Positions 1 through 11,206 of a stretch of 64,000 nt of DNA are shown here, piece after piece. The notes under the pieces were generated by a model that was given only the letters and a program-made list of their open reading frames with translations, ran no database searches and was not told the DNA's origin. The stretch's first letter is position 1, and the number at the start of each line of letters is the position of its first letter. Source of the stretch: Selaginella tamariscina (lineage: Eukaryota > Streptophyta > Lycopodiopsida > Selaginellales > Selaginellaceae). Location of the stretch: contig PUQB01000077.1 of the NCBI GenBank assembly GCA_003024785.1, positions 62,001 through 126,000 of the forward strand, in the 5' to 3' direction. The position numbers were made by a program, and so were the translations under genes.

Positions 1-798
1 ATACGTGGTGAAGTTCACCTTGTCAGGAAGGGTTAACAATGTTGGGATCGAAAACCTAAAAGCTATACAGGACAAGGTTCCTCCTTATGGAGGAGGGTCC
101 TTTCTAAACATTGGACAAGCTCAAGATTGCTGGGTGAAAAATGTAGCTGCAGTTGACTTTGGAGGAGATACAGTCAACGTTTATGGAAAAAGAATGACTT
201 TTGACCATATAGAACTCGTTAGAACACTTCCCAGCCCACCTCAAGGACCAAAACCTGCTGACTTTGCAATAGGGTTTCCTGGCTCGCAAATCCTAGTGAA
301 GAACAGCATTATTCGAGGAGGTGATACAGAGTTTAATTACATTACCAGGTATTCTCTAACATTTTCTGCAGGTTTTTAAATAGAAATGCAGTAAAACCCT
401 AAATCCTATTTATGTTTACAGGGATGGAGCAAATGGGCCCAATGTGTTTTTTCAACTCGACTGGTTATGGACTTGCACATGCACAGCCACATAGTCACTT
501 TGCGACGGGTATTCTATATGACAATATGGTTTTCCCGTCGGCGGGAGCATCGACTTGCTTAGCGAGATTCTGCTCACCATGGATACACTTCTGCATACAG
601 TGTTGTTTGGAATAGCAAGAGTTCTGTGCTAACTATATAAATCCTCCTCAGGCTGCAAACTGGGCCATTGGATGCAGGTTTCAAACTCGAGGTGATACGC
701 AGGGTGAGGCTTCTGGGTTTATTGAGAAAAATGGTATTCAGTCTGAGAAGCTCCACAGCTTATATTTGGCACAGAAGGCAGTTAAGGTTTCTAATTAA
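1..798 (+). pseudogene. 3' part of a secreted parallel beta-helix (pectin-lyase-fold) protein, frame broken
   Basis: The first exon enters from the left edge and reads open to a donor at about 350. It carries turn-rich beta-helix motifs such as GGGSFLNIGQAQDCWVKNV and a GDTVNVYGKRMTFDHIEL strand-turn pattern. After a 3' splice site at 419-421 the reading resumes as DGANGPNVFF, then shifts one frame to STGYGLAHAQPHSHFATG. The end, QAANWAIGCRFQTRGDTQGE followed by SLYLAQKAV, lies in yet another frame and stops at 796-798. The family is a carbohydrate-active or cell-wall beta-helix protein; the exact enzyme class is not clear. At least two frame changes lie between 440 and 650, so the copy is either a pseudogene or carries sequence errors. 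The 5' end is outside the window. Confidence 0.6.
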
Positions 799-947
799 TA
801 TTATTCACTGTATATAGTATACATAAAGTCTAATATTGATAGTGTATTAAAGTTTAAATTTGCTTGCAACTACGTAATATAGAACATAGTTTATTTTATT
901 CAAAGAAATAAATAAAAATTATCATATAGATATAGATCGTCAAACAG

Positions 948-1898
948 CTATTTCTTGAGTAGTAGTGGCCCGACGTTATCACCAGTTGCTTTGTTGTGCT
1001 TCACATGAGAGGCATCACATAATGGAAAGGTTCCTGATCTCCAACACTGCACATTATAATAAAACTATAAATTATAATTGTGTGTGTGTGTGTGTGTGTG
1101 TGTACAAAATACATACATCTAGCATAACTTCCAAAGACTACCAGGTTTGGCTATATATTGTTACATATTGGACGTATGTTTACATAATGCCCATTCGTGA
1201 CACACACACGCGCGCACTCACATGGGTGTGCATACGTAGGTAGATAGAGAAAGCTTTTTAAACTGAAAAAAATAAGCTTAGTCTGTATATAGTATTAATT
1301 GTTAGGATCCCTCTAAAACATTATTATGATTTCATATAGTTTGTATGAAACCTGTCTAAATTAATATTATTTTTATTATTAATTAATATGAAAACTATTC
1401 ATAAAATATATAAAGGCAAATCAAATAATACTGTACAGTGCCTACTTTAATTAAAAAATGCTTGTGCTGGTCACGGTGACATTATTTTAGACAGGTTCTA
1501 CTGTATCATATATATATATATATATATATATCGTAGATGTATATGCTATATGTGTGTGTGCGCGCTAAAATGAATTATATAAAAATTTAAATAATGTATT
1601 TATACATTATTTATATAATATACAGACATTCTACATTATTTATAAACACTGTATATGAATAAATAAATAAATACCTGCAATAAGCCGTGGTGGGTTTAGA
1701 GAGCTCTCCAACACTGACTGTATCAACAACTTTCTCCACGTCCTTTCTAATGGACGGATTTAACACAGCTGCATTCTGATCCTGAGCAGAACAACACACA
1801 ATCAACGGTGAGGATCGAACACCTCTTTCAACACTTTGTAAATCTGGAGCCACTGATATTAAGCTAGAATTGCGAATCCCCACGGAAGAAATCCACAT
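948..1898 (-). CDS. NEET: NEET-type CDGSH iron-sulfur domain protein, organelle-targeted
   Basis: Two exons on the minus strand. Exon 1 (1898 to about 1670) encodes an N-terminal leader and then [17 protein letters not shown] and [11 protein letters not shown], as in plant NEET. Exon 2 (1046-948) encodes [28 protein letters not shown] and LLKK before the stop. The full product is about 108 residues, normal for plant NEET, a homodimeric 2Fe-2S protein of plastids and mitochondria linked to iron and redox homeostasis. The three Cys and one His cluster ligands are present. The family signature CDGSH reads CDASH here, a Gly-to-Ala change beside a ligand. The exon junction is one base short of keeping frame (expected AG|G-TGT, seen AG|TGT), either a G-run deletion or a sequence error. 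The intron holds TG and TA microsatellites. Confidence 0.85.
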
Positions 1899-2022
1899 TT
1901 TATGTGTATTCTATTTATCTAGAATACACAAGGGTTGCGTATTATATCTTAGGTTACTGGTTCATTTTCAGCAACGTGGCATCACGTTAGCCACTGATTA
2001 AATTGAATCTTGTAAAACTGAT

Positions 2023-2258
2023 TAAGGGTCGTTTCGCACCACACTTAGCAGTCAAACCCTTAAACATGGCCTTAATTAATGCAGCCGGAAATATGTAATA
2101 AATAATGCCGGACGGTAAGTTAACCCCTGCCCCCTCCCTTAGCGTCCCTTGAATTATTTATTACATATTTCCGGCATAATAATTATATATTTCCGGCTGC
2201 ATTAATGAAGGTTATGCTTAAGGGTTTGACTGCTAAGTGTGGTGCGAAACGACCCTAA
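2023..2258. mobile_element. 230-bp MITE with long terminal inverted repeats (PIF/Harbinger Tourist-like)
   Basis: Bases 2026-2063 (beginning GGGTCGTTTCGCACCACACT) recur as a near-perfect reverse complement ending at 2255, and the similarity continues inward around AATATGTAATAAATAATGCCGG. A TAA trinucleotide flanks both ends (2023-2025 and 2256-2258), matching the 3-bp TWA target duplication of PIF/Harbinger elements. There is no coding capacity. The near identity of the arms suggests a fairly recent insertion. It sits about 130 bp upstream of the NEET start codon, in the promoter. Confidence 0.85.
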
Positions 2259-2408
2259 TCCTCGATAAACCCTAACTTAACTATACATAAAAGTAATAAA
2301 AGTAATAACAGCTCAACACTGTTTCTTTATCTTGTGAGTACACTACGGTTTATACGGACCGTAACTGTACAATGTAGGCCACCTCATCTATATAGTTAAA
2401 AACGCTAC

Positions 2409-2575
2409 TTAAAGTTGTTTCGCACTAGGCCTTAACTTAATTCAAGTGGGAAATGCATTTGCAATTATTCTTAAGTTTGAGAAGGGTTTAACTGCTAAAG
2501 ACATTGAATTTGCACCAGCCTTTAACTTAAGAAATCATTTATTTAAGATTTGTTAAGGATTCGACCGTTAAGGAC
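2409..2575. repeat. Degenerate relative of the neighbouring MITE
   Basis: GTTGTTTCGCACTAGGCC at 2415 onward and AAGGGTTTAACTGCTAAAG near 2484 resemble the terminal repeats of the MITE at 2026-2255 (GTCGTTTCGCACCACAC and AAGGGTTTGACTGCTAAG). The matches are partial and no clean ends or target duplication can be seen, so this is probably an older diverged copy. Confidence 0.4.
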
Positions 2576-2693
2576 CCCTTTATATTTTTATAAGTATATT
2601 CTCATTCTGTCATCTCTCGGATTGTGTTGCAGACTAGGGTCGTGTGTGCATGCATGTACGTTAATAAGATGTTATAGTATATAAACCGATTAT

Positions 2694-3045
2694 ATGTTAT
2701 ATTGCCTTCACAAAGCTCAGCTCGTTCTCAAAGCTTTGTACCCTCGCATTGAACAGCTCAATATTGCTGCCCGGAAAGAGACAATGACATCAAAGAGAAG
2801 ATCCAGAAAGAGGCTGCCACTGGTGGGATTGAGGTCATTAAGAGTGCCATACATATATTGCATGAGAACGCCCAACGTGGCCATGGTCAGGTGTATGTGT
2901 GTGAGAGAGAGGGAGAGAGAAGAGAGATAGGTAGGTATGCATATGCGTTAACAAAGTGTGTGTATTACAGGTAATGCACCTCTCTAACATTCTGCCAGAG
3001 ATTATTGATGACAAGGCGACGACAAGTGGATGGCCGTTCATCTAG
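2694..3045 (+). CDS. Two 3' exons of an unrecognised gene
   Basis: An exon with codon-like composition ends at 2890 (GQ before a GTGTATG donor) and joins in phase to an exon at 2971-3045 that reads VMHLSNILPEIIDDKATTSG and stops at TAG. The first exon begins HKAQLVLKALYPRIEQLNIA in one frame and continues NDIKEKIQKEAATGGIEVIK in the next, so there is one small indel near 2780. I do not recognise the family; the charged amphipathic character suggests an alpha-helical C-terminus. The 5' part is not found. The intron begins with a TG/GA microsatellite. The mpaB-like gene starts 135 bp downstream, so a shared gene model is possible but unsupported. Confidence 0.35.
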
Positions 3046-3179
3046 AAGAAGGGCCAAAAGCCGTCTCCAACTAAAAGTCACTACGATAATAAACTATCTT
3101 AGCAACTAATGCTGCCTTTCCGTACACACCACGAAACCGATCTTATAAAAGAACAGATCTGTATATCAATATTTCCAAA

Positions 3180-4386
3180 ATGGAATTATCATCAACACTC
3201 GTTGGATTTTTAGTTATAATTTCATGGATACTTTTATGTAGATTTCTTAGAACTAAAAGAGCAAGATTCCTAGCATCTTTAGACCCCGTTAAAGACTCTC
3301 GCACGATACTGTGGTATATGTACCGTGGAGCTCCCCTTTCTCTCACAGAAGGGTCTGGACTTTGTAATTTTCCGATCTCTTGCAGTACCCTCTATATCCA
3401 GGTTTGTATAAATCTATTAAACTGTACATATAAGTTTCTGCAATAGTGTATATTTCTACTGCATCAAAAAGGATTCAACTAAATAGTTAAGAGTTCCAGG
3501 TTGATTTATCAAACAAAGCAACTTGTGAAAGTACCATGGAAGCGAGCGGATAAACAGATATTCTTGTCAGGGAGATGATGCATCACCATGTTGATAGTGA
3601 TCGAGGAACGTATGCTCTCCGTCGCATGAACGCTATACACTCACAGTACAAGATCCCCAATGATCAGTACATATACACTCTTTGCTTGTTCACTTTGCTC
3701 CCAATCGAATTTACTGCAAGGTCGTGTGCGGTGCGTGTGCGTGCGTGCGTGTTAAATCTGATACAGTTATTCTGCATGCAGATACGGATATAGAAAATGG
3801 ACCAAGAACGAGGAACTCGCATCATACACAGTTTGGCACGACATTGCAGTGAGAATGGGACTGCAGGATATTCCAAAGAGCATCCAAGAGATGAGAGTGT
3901 TCATGAAAGAGTACGAGTCAAAGAACTTTGAGTTCGACGAGGTCAACCAGATAACCTCTGGCACCGGTGCAAACCTGCTGGTGTTCAATCCGACCCCCAA
4001 ACTCCTGAGACCGCTCGCAAGGTGTGTACTGTACGCTTTCGTGGATGAGCATCTGCGAACAAGTCTGGGATTTCCCAAGCAGTCAGAGGCTATACAATGG
4101 TTAGTTAACAAGCTTCTTAATCTCGGGGCGGGTTTAGTTGCAGTAATTGTTCCTCCGAGGCCAGTATTTCTGGCGAGGGACGATACAAGTAGACTGGAGT
4201 GAGGATCCTCGAGCTGAACCAGATAAGGTCAGACCATTGAACATCAACTTGTACAACCCTTCAGTTTATCACGATGGTTACCGTCTTGCTGAGCTTGGTC
4301 ACCTGAAATATGGTAAGATTGGTGCCTCGCATGAAGGTCCGCTCATGTGTCCATTCAGCGTCAGCAGTTCGAAGAAAGCTGATTAG
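3180..4386 (+). CDS. mpaB/rubber-oxygenase-like (DUF2236) membrane oxygenase, frame interrupted
   Basis: The start at 3180 gives an N-terminal hydrophobic anchor (LVGFLVIISWILLC). Then follow DPVKDSRTILWYMYRGAP, VIFRSLAVPSISR, DSDRGTYALRRMNAIHSQY, KIPNDQYIYTLCLFTLLPIE, YGYRKWTKNEELASYTVWHD, IAVRMGLQDIPKSIQEM and a C-terminal part ending at 4386. The order and the RG-x(6)-RMNAIHSQY block match the ER-bound oxygenase mpaB family, whose fungal founder cleaves a terpenoid side chain and which shares a heme-binding fold with latex-clearing oxygenases. Introns lie near 3402-3500 and 3738-3780. The frame changes about three times (near 3335, 3555 and 4160), each by a small indel in a short run. The substrate in plants is unknown. 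Either a decaying gene or an error-bearing sequence. Confidence 0.7.
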
Positions 4387-6772
4387 GTTTTAAAGCAATT
4401 ATCTGTTATGTATATAGTTTAGTTGCAGAGTTTCCTCATTCACATGTTCAGATCGTGTGTGTGTGTGTGTGTTGTGTGTGTGTGTGTGTGTTGTGTTTGT
4501 GTGTTCAGAAGCTAGCAAGGTCACGTTGAAGCTTTTATACTTAATGTAGAGAGTACACTGGTTCAATAAAATTTACATTTAAAATGTAAAAATTGAAGTG
4601 CTCAAGAGATCCTCATATATATTTTTAGTTTGTGTTATTGCTGGTGCTATAGCATTCACGTACACAAATAGTTAACATAATGTAACAAAACTAATTATAT
4701 ATATAGATATATATTACATAATATAAAACTATTGTATCAAAACCAGCAAATCATTTATATATACGTTATATTTTAAAAAAACCCATACAATGTAATAATT
4801 GGTTGGCACAACTGCACTCGCAGCTGGGTGAACCTTCAAAACATTTTGTGATTATTTTCCACTTACAGATTATGTATTTTTAAACAATAATATTTATATA
4901 CTGTTTTATATCTACATTAAACATTAATAATAGTGTAATCAATTATATTGTCAGTTATATATATATATAACACGACTTTTATGATGTGTGCTCTACTTGT
5001 GTAAGGTTTTTATATCCCAGATATATTTTCTCTTCTCCCTCTACATGCGCGTTTGTGTTTTATATGCATTGCAGTGTATGTCTGTATATGTGTTTGTACA
5101 CATGCTATGGTCTAGAGTTCGGTATGTAGATAAGTTCATATAGGCTATAGTTCATGTGTCCAATTGTGTGTAGAAAGCCACACATATGTACGTACATAAA
5201 CATTGTAATTGTCTCTATAGTGTATGTTCAGTGCATTCAGACATGTACTGTATGTTGAGTGTAACTGCAAACTACACTCCAGCTGTAGTATGTGTGGCTT
5301 TGTATACACACTCGTATATAGATGCGTATGTATGATGTGTTTTAGACAGCATGTATATAGACAAACACCGTGCGTGTAGCCTTTCTTTGTCGTTGTTACC
5401 ACCGCCACTGTGTTTATGTACATGCAGCAGCGCATTTGTTGTATATATGTATAAGATATATATGTGTGGTATGCACCACATAAAACATACATTATGTGTA
5501 CGCATTCATGGTACACGTATATATATAGTTACATAGTAGTATTGTACACACACATGTACACGATAACTTGTGTGCACTGTGTATGCTAGTGACTTCTTAA
5601 TACATTATCTTGTAGTTTTCATGACACGTGTATACAGACATCTACACACGTATGTTACATATGTACACATCTGTGTATGTATATATGCATATATATTTAC
5701 TACCAAGTGCATTCAAGATTAACACAGTTAAGCCCAGCCAGGATTTTATATTATACAATAATGCAGATTGAAGTAGCACTTTTCTAATACAAATCCTCTT
5801 TTTATAAATATATTTTTAAATTTTAAAACTTAGATATTGTAAAAGGTTTTTGTTATCTTCTGTGTACTAAGGATGCATATAATGTCCTTACTATCTTGAA
5901 ATATGTCCTTATGTGCATGTGTTACATATATAGCATATACAAGTGTTGATGTATTAGCAACGTCACATAAACATTCTTGTATATGTATACACACAGGGGT
6001 ACGTATGTATATCGCAGTGTATGCATTGTAGTACTGATATTACATTATTTAATGTATTGATATCTTAAAAAAATAAGGAATAAACTCATGAGATTAACAA
6101 TTAGATTAATGATAAAAACAGAACATCTATATCTTCAAACTTCATTCCCACACACATGCATACTTGCACACTTGTGCATGTATATAATGTCAATACTAAT
6201 AGATTTGTACATCCTGCATGCTTATGTGTACCTTGACGTGCACAATACCAGATATAGCGTGAGTGTGCGTCTCTATGTACGTGTGGTTGACAGCACTTCT
6301 ATACAATAGTATATACTCTATATATTATATATGTCACACACCCGACTGTTTAATATTTTCTTTTTTATTCTCTACGTTTAAAAATGCAGCATCGTATATC
6401 TAGGTCATATACATGTGTTGTTTGTAACACTGGTAAGTACTGAACCTATGTTTATGTATATATGTATGTAAACAAGCTCTAGTTGTTTGTTTTCTAGAGG
6501 ACGTTGACACAAAAATTTGTTTAGCGATGCTTATGTATATATAACTATATCTGGAGAAGAAAGATACACACACACAAGACACACACACGTGATACACACA
6601 AGCATGCAGGCAAACATGTAATAAATATGTTGCCAACACACTATTTATAATATAAAATTAAACGTTCCCAAAAACAACATGTTAAATCGTAAGCTGATTT
6701 GACCTTGTGATTTAGAAGAAACCTCAACATAAAATAGATAGTAACCATGCAATAAACGAATTGTAAACAAAC
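4387..6772. other. Non-coding spacer rich in TG/CA and TA tracts
   Basis: No credible exon was found on either strand. A (TG)n block with TTG interruptions occupies 4454-4502. From about 5000 to 6650 the DNA is dominated by alternating purine-pyrimidine words (TGTGTA, ACATGT, GTATAC, ATATAT) on both strands. The short open frames here are low-complexity translations of these words. Confidence 0.6.
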
Positions 6773-6956
6773 TGTAAGGATTCTACGGAATATACCTTGA
6801 GTATATTCTAAGGCATATACTAGAACTAAATATGGATGCCATGTAGGACAAAAGGATTAGATCAAAGGTTGCTTAAAATAGCCTAGCTTCCTTGTATATA
6901 AGGAAGGGTTTGCTATCCTTGTACTTATCTTTAACGTTGAATACACGTCCTTTTCA
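6773..6956 (+). repeat. 5' LTR of the young Ty3 element
   Basis: 184 bp, starting TGTAAGGATTCTACGG and ending CGTCCTTTTCA. It contains a TATATAAGG TATA-like box about two thirds along. It is identical by eye to the 3' copy except for one C missing in GTACTTATC. Confidence 0.93.
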
Positions 6957-7042
6957 TTGGTGGAGATGCCGGGTAGTCTCTAGTTCATCTTCTTTCTTAA
7001 GTCTTTCTTCTTCTTTCTTTTTCTTCTCTTCTTTATTTAGCT

Positions 7043-7972
7043 ATGGCTGTCTCTGTGGAACAACTTTTGCAGGCCATAGCTGAATCCCAGGTTCAGACAC
7101 AACAATTGCTTAGTGTCTTAACGCAAGGAACCCATAATCCAACTGGGTATAATCCTCGTCTTCGCCCGGACTCTTTCTCAGGAGCAGCTACAGAAGATGC
7201 ACATGCTTGGGTTGAGCACTTTCGTATGGTGGCTGCATATCACCAGTGGGATCCCCTCCATCAACTACGTGAGCTACCACCTTGCCTGCGAGGATCTGCT
7301 GCCTTGTGGTTTCAACACCTAGCCCCGGCATCCAAGGCAACGATTGATTTGTCTTTATCGGCATTGGCAATTGCATTCGGGCGTCATGCGGATGCTTCTG
7401 TGTCGTTAGATGAAGTTTTAAGGTTGCAGCGAAAAGGTGGTGAAACCGCTGCACAATTTGGAGTCCGCTTTAAGAACCACTTGGCCCGAGTGGATCCCAA
7501 CATGTCTGAAGTAGTGAAGAAAGGGCTCTTTTATCAAGTACTTGGTACAGCGGGAGTCCCTGTTCGTGGACATCGCCCGGCAACTTTGGAAGATGCCATT
7601 CAAATCGCACAAGCACTTGAAGATGGTGCTGCCTCTTCTACTACTCGCAGTCAACTTGGATTGCTTGGACCAGCCCCTCTTCCACCAGCTGCTCATCCAC
7701 AACCCATGGAGGTAGATGTTGCAGTTCCACAGGCTGCATTCCAGCCCATGCGACGAGGACGAGGACGAGGACGCGGTCGTGGATACGGAGGCCGTGGACG
7801 TGGTCAACAGCGTGGACGTGGAATACAGTGTTTTGAATGCCAAGGATTTGGACACTTAGCGGTTGAGTGTGCCAATCGTCAACGTCCGGCTCATCAAGGG
7901 GTACAAGACAGGGAAGTTGTAGTTCCACCAGTGGATGTATTACCTCTTTTTGATAATGAGCAGGAAAACTAG
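7043..7972 (+). CDS. Ty3 element gag region
   Basis: Capsid-like gag of about 309 residues. It has a glutamine-rich start, a capsid homology block (RLRPDSFSGAATEDAHAWVE), an RGRGRGRG basic stretch and one CCHC zinc knuckle (CFECQGFGHLAVEC). It packages element RNA in this family. It is part of a retroelement fossil; the adjacent pol follows at once. Confidence 0.85.
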   Translation: MAVSVEQLLQAIAESQVQTQQLLSVLTQGTHNPTGYNPRLRPDSFSGAATEDAHAWVEHFRMVAAYHQWDPLHQLRELPPCLRGSAALWFQHLAPASKATIDLSLSALAIAFGRHADASVSLDEVLRLQRKGGETAAQFGVRFKNHLARVDPNMSEVVKKGLFYQVLGTAGVPVRGHRPATLEDAIQIAQALEDGAASSTTRSQLGLLGPAPLPPAAHPQPMEVDVAVPQAAFQPMRRGRGRGRGRGYGGRGRGQQRGRGIQCFECQGFGHLAVECANRQRPAHQGVQDREVVVPPVDVLPLFDNEQEN

Positions 7973-7998
7973 TTCCCGTCACCAAGGCAACAGAGGGA

Positions 7999-10900
7999 TT
8001 GTGTGATGGGGTTTTACAACCTCTGTGTTTTCGTGGTGTGATGTTACAAGGTGTGGTTGGAACACCCGAGAAAGAACCTGTTGTCTTTTCTTTTGAAGGT
8101 TCTGTGTGTGATCGTCCAGTATCAATTCTTCTTGATTCTGGGTCCGCCATTTCGTCCATTCGACATTCCTTAGTGACACAGTGTTCTCTTCCGGTGAAAC
8201 CTGCTCAGCGAACACTTCGAATATTGTATGGAGATAATAAGTCTTCTGCTATTTCTTCCCAGGCTTGTTATGTCCCTATTCGTCTAGGATCGTATTCTAA
8301 GGTGTTACCTCTTCGGGTCATGCCTTCCCAATTGTATGATGTGATTTTGGGTTTCAATTGGATGCGTGCTGAGGGTGTGCGTGTGGACTTCAACACAGGG
8401 GAGGTTTTCATTCCTGGTTATTCTTCCCTACAAGCACAACCTACGATACAATTTGGAGTTCAGGCATCTCTTCAGGCTGCTACAGAGGTGGTCTTTCCTC
8501 CCGATCCATCTCCAGAATGTCGTCAAAAGGATATGGAAAAGCTTCTTCGTCGGTTTACGGATCTACAACAACCAGTAGTAGTAGGAAGGACTGCGGTCAA
8601 CACTCGCCATCGAATTGATACAAAAGATGCTGCACCAATAAAGGCTCCGGTTCGCCGACGGTCTCCACGAGAGAAGCAAGAAATGGCACAAGCAGTTCGG
8701 GATATGTTAGCTCAAGGAGTGGTACGTCCATCTTGTAGTCCGTGGGCTTCTGAGCCCCACATCATCGACAAAGCAGACGGAGGTAGGCGTTTTACAATTG
8801 ATTTTCGGCCTTTGAATCATGTAACGGTACCGGATAGTTATCCTATGCCACGCATGGATGATCTTATTGACAAATTGGGGAAGAGTCGTTGGTTCACGAC
8901 ACTAGATCTAGCTTCAGGCTATTGGCAGGTTCCTCTCAACTCAGCAGATGCAGCCAAGACTGCTTTTCGAACACCCAATGGATTGTATGAGTTCACGGTG
9001 ATGCCTTTTGGTTTGATGAATGCTCCAGCCACGTTTCAAAGACTCATGGATGAAGTCATTCGAGGTTTGGAATCTTTTGCAGGAGTGTTGTGGATGATCT
9101 TTTGGTACATTCAACTGGTACATGGGAAGAACATTTGGCTCATGTGGAGCAGATCTTATCACGGTTGCGGCGATATCAATTGATGTTGAAATTGTCAAAG
9201 TGCAAGTTTGGTCAGACTTCTGTGAAGTATTTGGGAGTTGTTATCTCTCGTGAGGGTGTTAGTCCAGATCCAGCAAAGATTCAGGCAGTGAAGGAGTTCC
9301 CGATTCCAAAAACACATCATGAACTTCAGAGATTTTTGGGCAAGGTGACTTACTTGGCGCAGTTCATTCCACGTTTAGCAGATGAAACGGCTCCACTACG
9401 TGCTTTGCTTCGTTCTCCTTCTTTCTCATGGTCCTCTCAGTGTCAGTCCTCCTTTGAGTCTCTTATCCATCTCTTAACCTCTGCTCCCCTTCTCCATTAT
9501 CCTGATTTCTCTCGCCCTTTGTTCTTCGTACTGATGCTTCAGATATTGGTCTGGGTGCTGATCTCATGCAAGAAGATCCAAATTCAGGTCAACGACACCC
9601 CATTGCATATGCCAGTCGAAGTCTGAGTGGTCCAGAACTCAATTATTCAACTACAGATAAGGAATGTCTAGCGGTGGTTTGGGCATTTCATAAGTTTCAT
9701 GCTTATCTTCATGGTTCTTCGACCTGGTGGAATGTGATCATGTTGCAGTACATTCGGTATTAAAGAAGAAACATCTAATGGGGCGACACGCGGTGGGCCT
9801 TAGCATTGCAAGATTATCACTTCACAGTTCATCATCGTCCAGGTTCTTCCATGGCGGATGTGGATGCTTTGTCACGGGCACCAGTTGCTGCAGGTATCTT
9901 ACCATCTTTAGAACCTACACCTTTGCCTAGTCTTCGTGAGATTAGGTTGGCACAGCGCTTGGAACCATGGAGTCAACGGATAATAGATGCACTCAAAGCT
10001 CCTGAGTTGGTTGCAGATGTTGATAGTGATTTTCGGGACCATGTTGCAAAGTTCACGATGGTAGAGGACCTTCTTTATTTTGTGGGACAAAGGAGTACAG
10101 GTACCCCACCTCGGTTGGTAATCCCATCATGCTATGTACCTCACTTTCTTCATGCATTCCATGATGACCCTCTCTCTGGTCATCTTGGGTTTCACAAAGT
10201 GTTGGACAAGTTACGTTCACGGTTCTATTGGCCTCAGCTCCGATATGACCTTCATCAATATTTACAAACATGTCATCTCTGTCAAGTTCGGAATCCTCGG
10301 TCCACTCCTCCTAGTGGTCGTCTGCAATCTATTCAAGTTCATCGTCCTTTTGAGCTGGTTGCATATGATCTCATTGGACCATTTCCGGCAACGACAACAG
10401 GGAATACATATGCTATTGTTTTGTCAGACTATTTGACACGGTATGTGGAGGTTCGGGCTCTTCCGGAGGCCAAGGCAACTCATGTGGCAGATTTCTTATT
10501 TCATCAAGTGGTGTTAAGGCATGGATGTCCAGAACGGATTCTTTCAGATCAAGGACCCCATTTCACAGCTGAAGTTTTGAGTTTGCTAACTACAAGGTTG
10601 GGAATCAAACAGTCTTTCACAACACCCTATCATCCAGAAACGGATGGTTTAGTGGAGCGACTCAACCGTACTTTTAAGTGTATGTTATCTAAGTATGTGA
10701 ATCAGCGCCAGACCGATTGGGATCAGTACTTGCCCCTTCTTCAGTTCGCTTATGTGTCTTCTGTGCACCAGTCCACTGGAGTCTCTCCATTTCATTCCTT
10801 GTATGGTCGTTCCCCTGTGTTTCCTTCTGATGTTGGTTCCCCTTCTTTTCGTCCTGTTTCAATAGATGCACAAACGTGGAGCCGGTATTTGGATCAGACT

Positions 10901-11206
10901 CTTCCTATATTGCATAAGGAGATGTTAACAAAGTTAACTCATGCTCAGGAGGTACAACAACGACACTATAATGCTCGACATTCGTTTGTCCCCGATTATG
11001 CTGTGGGTGATGAAGTGTTAGTTTTATATCCAAAGATGCATTCCAAAGGGTTGTCCTCTGGATTAATTTCCAAACGGCTTGGTCCATATTCCATTGTACG
11101 AAGATTGGGTCCTCAAGTGTACACAGTCCGCAATTCAGATGGAGTGGATCAGAATGTGCATGTTCAACGACTGTCTCCGTATCATCGACGTTCGAGGAGG
11201 GAGTAA
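7999..11206 (+). mobile_element. Ty3 element pol region (protease, RT, RNase H, integrase)
   Basis: Domain order is Ty3-like. The aspartic protease core is ILLDSGSAISSI. The reverse transcriptase contains FTIDFRPLNHVTVP, FTTLDLASGYWQVPL and FGLMNAPATFQRLMDEV. RNase H has [18 protein letters not shown]. The integrase has an HHCC-type zinc finger (GHLGFHKVLDKL, CHLCQVRNP) and a DDE core (YDLIGPFP, SDQGPHFTAEV), with a C-terminal LGPYSIVRRLGPQVYTV tail. The region looks almost whole with few breaks. Short LTRs and the lack of a chromodomain set it apart from typical plant chromoviruses. Confidence 0.85.

Noticed and set aside
5145-5536. Overlapping open frames of up to 123 codons on both strands
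   Set aside because: They are translations of alternating TG/CA and TA words, with Tyr/His/Cys/Thr-rich products on both strands and no start or splice context.
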